9,477 nt of DNA, taken from NCBI GenBank assembly GCA_036260255.1, contig DATAAF010000072.1, positions 1 to 9,477 on the forward strand, written 5' to 3'. Of the stretch, positions 5,256 through 9,477 are shown one piece after another. Under the pieces are notes generated by a model. The model was given only the letters and a program-made list of their open reading frames with translations, was not told where the DNA came from and ran no database searches. This DNA comes from DASZJY01 sp036260255 (GTDB lineage Bacteria; Actinomycetota; Acidimicrobiia; Acidimicrobiales; AC-14). The position numbers were made by a program, and so were the translations under genes. Each line of letters begins with the position of its first letter. Within the stretch, counting starts at the first letter, position 1.

Positions 5256-6359
5256 GTGGCCCCGCCTTCTGACGCCAGCGCGACGGTGGCGTGGCCGGCG
5301 GCGGACGCGCCGTCGCTGGCCGAGCTGGGGGGATGGCCGGCGGTGCTCGGCGTCCTCACCTCGGGCCGCGACCTGACCGCCGACCAGGCGGGGGCGGCGC
5401 TGGCCGACGTGCTCCAGGGCTCGGCCACGCCGGCCCAGATCGCCGGGTTCTGCATCGCCCTGCGGATGAAGGGCGAGACGGTCGAGGAGATGACGGGTCT
5501 CCTGCGGACGATGCTCGCCTACGCGCAGCCCGTGACGCTGCCGGCGGGCCCGGCGGCCGTCGACACGTGTGGCACCGGCGGCGACTGCAGCCACTCGATC
5601 AACGTCTCCACCGTCGCCGCCTTCGTGGTCGCCGGCGCCGGCGCGCGGGTGTGCAAGCACGGGAACCGGGCCGCCTCGTCAGCGTGCGGGTCGGCCGACG
5701 TGCTCGCCGCCCTCGGCGTCGCCGTCGACCTCGGGCCCGACGCCGTCGCCACGTGCGTCGAGCAGGCGGGGATGGGTTTCTGCTTCGCCCCCCGGTTCCA
5801 CTCCGCCCTGCGCCACGCCGGGCCCACCCGGCGCGAGCTCGGCGTGGCCACCGTCTTCAACTTCCTCGGGCCGCTGGCCAACCCGGCGCGGGTCCGGCGG
5901 CAGGTGCTCGGCGTGAGCGACCCGGCGATGGCCGAGAAGGTCGTCGGCGTCCTCGCCGCCAACGGCGCCGAGCGGGCGCTGGTCGTCTTCGGGCACGACG
6001 GGCTCGACGAGCTCACCACCACGACGACCTCCACCGTCCACGAGCTGCGCGACGGCTCGGTGCGCACCTACACGGTCGACCCCAACGAGCTCGGCATCCC
6101 GCCGGCCGTTCCGTCGGCGCTGCGCGGCGGCGATGCCGACCGCAACGCCGCCTTCGCCCGCGAGGTCCTGGCCGGCCGTCCCGGCCCCCATCGCGACATC
6201 GTCCTGCTCAACGCCGCCGCCGGGATCGTCGCCGCCGGGCTGGCCGACGACCTGGCCGAGGCCATGGCGGCGGCGGCGTCGGCGGTGGACGAGGGAAGGG
6301 CGGCCACCGTGCTCGAGCGGTTGGTGGCGTCGTCGCAGGGGCAGGCGGCGGGCGGCTGA
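5256..6359 (+). CDS. trpD: Anthranilate phosphoribosyltransferase (tryptophan biosynthesis)
   Basis: TrpD transfers the phosphoribosyl group of PRPP to anthranilate, the second step specific to tryptophan synthesis, in the cytoplasm. All family signatures are intact: DTCGTGGDCSHSINVST (103-119) for PRPP pyrophosphate, KHGNRAASSACGSADVLAALG (134-154) for PRPP and anthranilate, FCFAPRFHSALR (175-186), RRELGVATVFNFLGPLANPA (192-211), and GHDGLDELTTT (247-257), whose Asp/Glu pair binds magnesium. From GTG 5256 the protein is 367 residues, slightly longer than typical. A GGAG lies 14 bases upstream, which is weak. The alternative GTG at 5286 gives 357 residues with no better ribosome site. No other trp gene is near, as in mycobacteria, where trpD also stands apart and converges on a UvrC-like gene. 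The lipoprotein gene follows after 29 bp. Confidence 0.96.
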   Translation: MAPPSDASATVAWPAADAPSLAELGGWPAVLGVLTSGRDLTADQAGAALADVLQGSATPAQIAGFCIALRMKGETVEEMTGLLRTMLAYAQPVTLPAGPAAVDTCGTGGDCSHSINVSTVAAFVVAGAGARVCKHGNRAASSACGSADVLAALGVAVDLGPDAVATCVEQAGMGFCFAPRFHSALRHAGPTRRELGVATVFNFLGPLANPARVRRQVLGVSDPAMAEKVVGVLAANGAERALVVFGHDGLDELTTTTTSTVHELRDGSVRTYTVDPNELGIPPAVPSALRGGDADRNAAFAREVLAGRPGPHRDIVLLNAAAGIVAAGLADDLAEAMAAAASAVDEGRAATVLERLVASSQGQAAGG

Positions 6360-6388
6360 CGCCGACGAGGAGAGCAGGAGGGCAGGTG

Positions 6389-6922
6389 GTGGCGATCCCG
6401 ACGGTCGAGGCCTCGGGCTGGTTGGCCCGACGGGCCCTGGTGGCGGTGGCTTCGGCGCTGCTGGCGGTGGCGGTCGTCGGGTGTGGCGGCGGCGGCGACG
6501 AAAGCGGAGGCGGCGACACCGAGTCCCCCCGCGGGACGGTGTTCACCGGCCAGGCGGACAGGGCGTGCGGGTTGGCGCCCAGGGCGGAGGTGGAGAGCGC
6601 CATCGGCGCGCCGGTGAAGAACGGCGCCGGGGCCAACGGGATCCTGTGCCGCTTCGACCTGGCCAGCGCGGCTGACCAGTTCGTCCTCCTGTCGAGCACC
6701 CAGTCGTCCGACAGCCCCAGGATGTTCGACGCCTTCCGGACGGCCGCCCCCAACGCCGAGACCCTCACGGGCGTCGGCGACCGGGCCTTCGTCACCTCGA
6801 ACCAGGCCTACGTGCTGAAGGGGACGACTCTCACGGTCGTGACCGTGAACCTGAAGCAGCCGCAGGCCGCGGTCACGGCCGCGGCCAGGAGGATGGCCCA
6901 GGTGGTGGCCGCCCACTCCTGA
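6389..6922 (+). CDS. Small secreted lipoprotein, DUF3558-like
   Basis: The product is a 177-residue exported lipoprotein. The N terminus has Arg14-Arg15, a hydrophobic stretch (about 16-30) and a lipobox VVGC with the lipidated Cys at 32, followed by a flexible Gly/Ser/Asp linker. The mature part holds CGLAPRAEVESAIGAPV (60-76) and a second cysteine, Cys87 (ILCRFD). This Cys / helix with AEVESAIG / Cys arrangement is seen in actinobacterial DUF3558-type lipoproteins and suggests a disulfide. The ribosome site AGGAGGG (6376-6382) is six bases from the GTG at 6389, which I prefer over the GTG three bases earlier. It lies 29 bp after trpD and is probably cotranscribed. Its last 50 bp overlap the end of the converging nuclease gene. 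The cellular role is unknown. Confidence 0.85.
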   Translation: MAIPTVEASGWLARRALVAVASALLAVAVVGCGGGGDESGGGDTESPRGTVFTGQADRACGLAPRAEVESAIGAPVKNGAGANGILCRFDLASAADQFVLLSSTQSSDSPRMFDAFRTAAPNAETLTGVGDRAFVTSNQAYVLKGTTLTVVTVNLKQPQAAVTAAARRMAQVVAAHS

Positions 6923-8546
6923 CGGGCGGCGGCGAGAAGGTTGGCAGGCAGGGCAGCGGCGACGACAGCTCGCCCTCACAGTGCACGAGGCGCACGCGTC
7001 TGGTCTCGGACTCGAGCCAAGCGGCGACGCACGACAGCTCGTCGACGAGGTGCCGGGCGACGGGGGCGTCCGGGGAGAGGCCGTCGCCGAGCTCGAGCTC
7101 GACGCTGTCAGGGTCGTCGACCAGGCGACCGCCGGCCAGGACGATCCGCCGGGCGGGGACGGGCGGGGCCAGCTCGAGCTCCACCCGCCCCGCCCGCCGG
7201 AGGCGGTCGATCACCCGCTCGCGCTGCAGGGCTCGAACGAGGGCGGAGGCACGGTCGCGGACGGCGGCGGCCTCCTCGAACCGCTCGGCCGCGGCCAGGG
7301 CGGTCATGCGGCTCCGCAGGGGGTCGAGCAGCAGGTGGGGGTCGCGCGTGAGCCCGGCGACGACCCGGTCGACCAGGACGGCGTAGTCCTGCTCGCCGAT
7401 CGTGCCCGCGCACGGGCATGTGGCCACCCCGAGCTGGGCGGGGGTGCACGGCCCGTCGCGGGGAACGCGGCCGGGCCGGCCGGTGCACCGGCGGATGGGG
7501 ACGGCCGACTCGACGGCCTCGGCGACGTGGCGAGCGGCGGCGGCCGATGCGAGCGGCCCCACGTAGACGCACCCATCGCCGGGGCGGACGGCGCGCACCA
7601 CCGACAGCCGGGGGAAGCGCTCGTCGAGGGTGAGCTTGAGGTAGGCGTAGCGCCGCCAGAGCTTGGAGCGGCGGTTGAACGGCGGCAGGTGGTGGTGGAT
7701 GAGTCGCACCTCGAGGACGGCCGCCTCGAGTGTGCCGGGACAGACGACGTGGTCGACGGACTCCGTCTCCCGCAGCAGCTGGGCGACCTTGCGACGCTCG
7801 TCGCCCGAGAAGTACGAGCGCACCCGCTGGCGTAGGTTGGCGGCCTTGCCGACGTAGAGCACCCGGCCGCCCCGTCCCCTGAACAGGTAGACGCCCGGGC
7901 GGCGAGGGAGGCCGGCGGTGAGCCGCAGCTTGGCGACCTGGGGATGGGCCCGAATCGTCGGCAGCGCGAGCAGGTCGTCGAGCCCGAGCACGCCCAGGCC
8001 GCCGGCCCGCTCGAGGAGGGCGTGGAGGAGGTCCGCCGTCGCCTGCGCGTCGGTGAGGGCCCGGTGGCTGGGGCGGTGGGCCAGCCGCAGCCGGCTGGCC
8101 AACGTCGCCAGCCGGCAGTCCGGCACCTCGTCACCCACGAGGCGGCGGGCGAGGGCGCAGGTGTCGACCCAACGGTTGGCCAGGGGGGCGTACCCGCCGT
8201 CGGCGGCGGCCGCCTGGAGGAAGCGCAGGTCGAACCGCACGTTGTGCCCGACCACGACGGCGTCGCCCGCGAACTCCAGGAAGGCGGGGAGCACCCGCTC
8301 GATCGGCGGCGCCGGCAGCACCATGGCCTCGGTGATCCCCGTGAGCACGACGATCTCGGGGGGGATCGCCATGCCCGGGTTGACCAGCGTCTGGAAGGTG
8401 CCCAGGCACTCGCCGCCGCGGACCTTGACCGCTCCGACCTCGGTGATGGCGCAGCCCGCCGGCGACGCGCCGGTGGTCTCGAGGTCGACGACGCAGAACG
8501 CCACTTCGTGGAGCGGGGTGCCGAGGTCGTCGAAGGACCGTTGCAC
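6873..8546 (-). CDS. DEDDh exonuclease fused to a UvrC-like GIY-YIG nuclease
   Basis: This 557-residue DNA-repair nuclease has a DnaQ-like 3'-5' exonuclease (about 15-175) with VVDLETTG (Asp21, Glu23), HNVRFD (Asp106) and SHRALTDAQAT (His161, Asp166), the full DEDDh set. A GIY-YIG domain (about 215-292) follows with GVYLF, LYVGKAANLRQRVRSYF and VLEVRLI (Glu279). A UvrC-like cysteine region comes next (Cys354, 367, 377, 379), then a UVR motif (about 405-436, ERFEEAAAVRD). The C-terminal RNase-H-like nuclease and helix-hairpin-helix of UvrC are absent, so it is Cho-like, incising on one side only if the analogy holds. M. tuberculosis Rv2191 has this architecture and also converges on trpD. The GTG start is chosen because MQRSFDDLGTPL matches the family and because a -10 box lies just upstream. 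A LexA box sits in its promoter. Confidence 0.92.
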   Translation of the reverse strand: MQRSFDDLGTPLHEVAFCVVDLETTGASPAGCAITEVGAVKVRGGECLGTFQTLVNPGMAIPPEIVVLTGITEAMVLPAPPIERVLPAFLEFAGDAVVVGHNVRFDLRFLQAAAADGGYAPLANRWVDTCALARRLVGDEVPDCRLATLASRLRLAHRPSHRALTDAQATADLLHALLERAGGLGVLGLDDLLALPTIRAHPQVAKLRLTAGLPRRPGVYLFRGRGGRVLYVGKAANLRQRVRSYFSGDERRKVAQLLRETESVDHVVCPGTLEAAVLEVRLIHHHLPPFNRRSKLWRRYAYLKLTLDERFPRLSVVRAVRPGDGCVYVGPLASAAAARHVAEAVESAVPIRRCTGRPGRVPRDGPCTPAQLGVATCPCAGTIGEQDYAVLVDRVVAGLTRDPHLLLDPLRSRMTALAAAERFEEAAAVRDRASALVRALQRERVIDRLRRAGRVELELAPPVPARRIVLAGGRLVDDPDSVELELGDGLSPDAPVARHLVDELSCVAAWLESETRRVRLVHCEGELSSPLPCLPTFSPPPVRSGRPPPGPSSWPRP

Positions 8547-8554
8547 GGGCGGCG

Positions 8555-8583
8555 ACGGTAACCGAACGTGTGTTCGACCGCAA
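8555..8583 (-). promoter_or_regulatory. Promoter of the exonuclease/GIY-YIG gene, leaderless type
   Basis: On the minus strand TTGCGG (8583-8578) and TACCGT (8560-8555) are separated by an ideal 17 bp. TACCGT fits TANNNT. The GTG start codon begins nine bases after the box, where transcription should start, and no ribosome site is present. The spacer is almost filled by the LexA box. Confidence 0.6.
8562..8577. promoter_or_regulatory. LexA (SOS) box
   Basis: CCGAACGTGTGTTCGA contains the perfect palindromic core CGAAC-GTGT-GTTCG (8563-8576). It matches the mycobacterial/actinobacterial LexA consensus TCGAAC-N4-GTTCGA at all but the first base. It lies between the -35 and -10 boxes of the nuclease gene, so LexA bound there would block transcription until DNA damage. 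It is also 31 bp upstream of the -10 box of the divergent zinc-ribbon gene and might affect that one as well. Confidence 0.85.
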
Positions 8584-8607
8584 GCATCGGGCCGGCGACC
8601 CCGGCGG

Positions 8608-8613
8608 TACGAT
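8608..8613 (+). promoter_or_regulatory. -10 box of the zinc-ribbon gene, probably leaderless
   Basis: TACGAT fits TANNNT and ends eight bases before the ATG at 8622, so transcription would begin at or next to the start codon. No ribosome site precedes the ATG, which supports a leaderless transcript. I see no convincing -35 at the usual distance. Confidence 0.5.
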
Positions 8614-8621
8614 CGGCAGCC

Positions 8622-8882
8622 ATGGCTCCCGTCCGCTACCGCTGCGCCGCCTGTGGCAACCTCACTCGCTTCGACGTCGTCGTCACCCGGCGCACGCGCG
8701 CGTTCCACCACTTCTCCCTGGGCGGCGAGCTCACCATCGAGGAAGAAGACGTCCTCACCGAGTCGGTCGACGACGTGAGCTGCCGGTGGTGCGGGTCGGG
8801 AGGGGCGGTGGAGGTGCTGCCCCCCGTCGACGCCGCCTCGTCCGCCGAGGGCGCGCCTCAGCGGGGGAGGGCGGGCACCTGA
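8622..8882 (+). CDS. Small zinc-ribbon protein, function unknown
   Basis: The 86-residue protein has two CxxC pairs, Cys8/Cys11 (YRCAACGN) and Cys54/Cys57 (SCRWCGS), forming a probable four-cysteine zinc ribbon with a 42-residue insert. The insert contains a basic strand (VVTRRTRAFHHFSLGG) and an acidic stretch (IEEEDVLTESVDD). The tail after residue 66 is low-complexity. Such ribbons usually bind nucleic acid or proteins, but nothing here fixes a partner. The gene is divergent from the SOS-controlled nuclease, with 75 bp between the two starts. Its TGA stop overlaps the apparent start of the following coiled-coil gene, so the two are likely to be translated together. Confidence 0.8.
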   Translation: MAPVRYRCAACGNLTRFDVVVTRRTRAFHHFSLGGELTIEEEDVLTESVDDVSCRWCGSGGAVEVLPPVDAASSAEGAPQRGRAGT

Positions 8883-9477
8883 CCTCGGCCGCGGACGCCC
8901 TCCTGCGCCCGGCGCTGGAGGCCGCCGTGGCCGTCGCCCGCGCCGGCGAGGACGCCGCGCCGACGGCTCCGGCACCCCCGGCCCTCCGGCCGTTCCTGCA
9001 CTTCTCCCGCCTCCCGGCGGCCGCGCTGGTGGCGGCCCGCCGGGTTCTCGACACCGACGAGCCCTTCCGGGCGCGCGTCGCCGAGGAGGTCTCCGAGGCC
9101 CAGGTGGGCAGGGCCGGCTGGTTGTTCCTCAACCGACCCGCCGGCTGGGAGGAGGACCTCGATGCCATGGTTCGCCGCACCGAGCGCGACCGGGCCGAGG
9201 CGGCCGAGCGGCGCGCCGAGCACGACGCACGCCGCCGGCTGGCGGCGGTGGAGGCAGCGGCCCGCCGGGCCGAGGAGGACGCCGCCGCCGCCCGGGCCGA
9301 GGCGGCCCGGGCCGGTGAGCTGCTGGCCGAGGAGCGCCGCACGCGCCGGGCGGCGGCGCAGCGGGAGGCCGACCTGGCCGCCCGCGCCGACGACCTGGCC
9401 AGTCGCGTCGAGGCCCTGGCGTCGGAGCGGGACAAGTCGAGGGACGAGGCGGCGGCGGCGGCGGACGAGGCGGCGTC
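8879..9477 (+). CDS. Coiled-coil protein, N-terminal part; resembles actinobacterial NYN-domain proteins (runs off right edge)
   Basis: The frame stays open to the window end (199 complete codons). Residues about 8-95 form a compact region with LLRPALEAAVAVARAGE, LRPFLHFSRLPAAAL, FRARVAEEV and a GRAGWLFLNRPAGWEEDL segment. From about 95 to the end it is a continuous Ala/Arg/Glu/Asp-rich coiled coil. This order recalls actinobacterial proteins with a C-terminal NYN (PIN-like RNase) domain, which would lie outside the window, so the family call is tentative. No ATG or GTG opens the frame before the conserved LLRPALE segment. CTG at 8879 is preceded by GGGGGAGG (8863-8870) at eight bases and overlaps the upstream stop as CTGA. 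The alternative GTG at 8927 has GGAGG five bases upstream but would cut off the conserved start. Confidence 0.7.
   Translation, partial: MTSAADALLRPALEAAVAVARAGEDAAPTAPAPPALRPFLHFSRLPAAALVAARRVLDTDEPFRARVAEEVSEAQVGRAGWLFLNRPAGWEEDLDAMVRRTERDRAEAAERRAEHDARRRLAAVEAAARRAEEDAAAARAEAARAGELLAEERRTRRAAAQREADLAARADDLASRVEALASERDKSRDEAAAAADEAA

Noticed and set aside
6981..8561. Plus-strand open frames opposite the exonuclease/GIY-YIG gene
   Set aside because: Shadow frames; the minus strand carries all DEDDh, GIY-YIG and UVR motifs.
8547..8975. N-terminal extension of the exonuclease fusion across the divergent zinc-ribbon gene
   Set aside because: It would place the SOS box and promoter inside coding sequence, and the family normally begins at the MQRSFDDLG-like segment.

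Overview
The window is very GC-rich DNA, almost certainly from an actinobacterium. The main evidence is a WhiB-family iron-sulfur regulator (a family confined to Actinobacteria and their phages), an actinobacterial-type LexA box (CGAAC-N4-GTTCG), and trpD lying tail to tail with an exonuclease/UvrC-like gene. M. tuberculosis has that last arrangement as Rv2192c/Rv2191. The general style (frequent GTG starts, TANNNT -10 boxes placed so that transcripts look leaderless) suggests a deep-branching group such as Acidimicrobiia, but that placement is an inference.

Left edge (1-311): the first 42 codons of a tyrosine-integrase-like gene read leftward out of the window. Its 181-bp leader is clearly richer in A+T than its surroundings and is full of short repeats: four TGAGGACT copies, three AGT(G/C)ACCG copies at exact 10-bp spacing, a 16-bp palindrome, and a 13-bp inverted repeat. 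One arm of the inverted repeat touches the 3' end of rnpB. I read this as the edge of an integrated element placed at the RNase P RNA gene.

Leftward block (310-4750): in transcription order it holds a CaCA-type cation exchanger, a 139-residue four-helix membrane protein, a glycerol-kinase-like FGGY kinase, an ERCC4-fold nuclease and finally RNase P RNA (rnpB). The first three genes are joined by two identical GTGA stop/start overlaps and the fourth starts 38 bp later, so they are probably one operon. rnpB begins 26 bp after the nuclease stop codon.

Rightward block (4806-6922): a good promoter drives a whiB-family gene. It is followed by an orphan trpD (anthranilate phosphoribosyltransferase) and a small lipoprotein. 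The lipoprotein gene runs 50 bp into the 3' end of the converging nuclease gene.

Right part (6873-9477): a DEDDh exonuclease/GIY-YIG/UVR fusion (UvrC- or Cho-like) reads leftward. Its promoter carries a LexA box lying exactly in the -35/-10 spacer, so it should be SOS-inducible. Divergent from it is an 86-residue zinc-ribbon protein. Overlapping that gene's stop codon is the start, apparently a CTG codon, of a long alanine/arginine/glutamate-rich coiled-coil protein that runs off the window and resembles the N-terminal half of actinobacterial NYN-domain proteins.

No intergenic stretch reaches 300 bases. I see no CRISPR array, transposase, toxin-antitoxin pair or recognisable defence operon. 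The points most worth following are the rnpB/integrase junction, the SOS-controlled nuclease fusion and the FGGY kinase with altered substrate residues.
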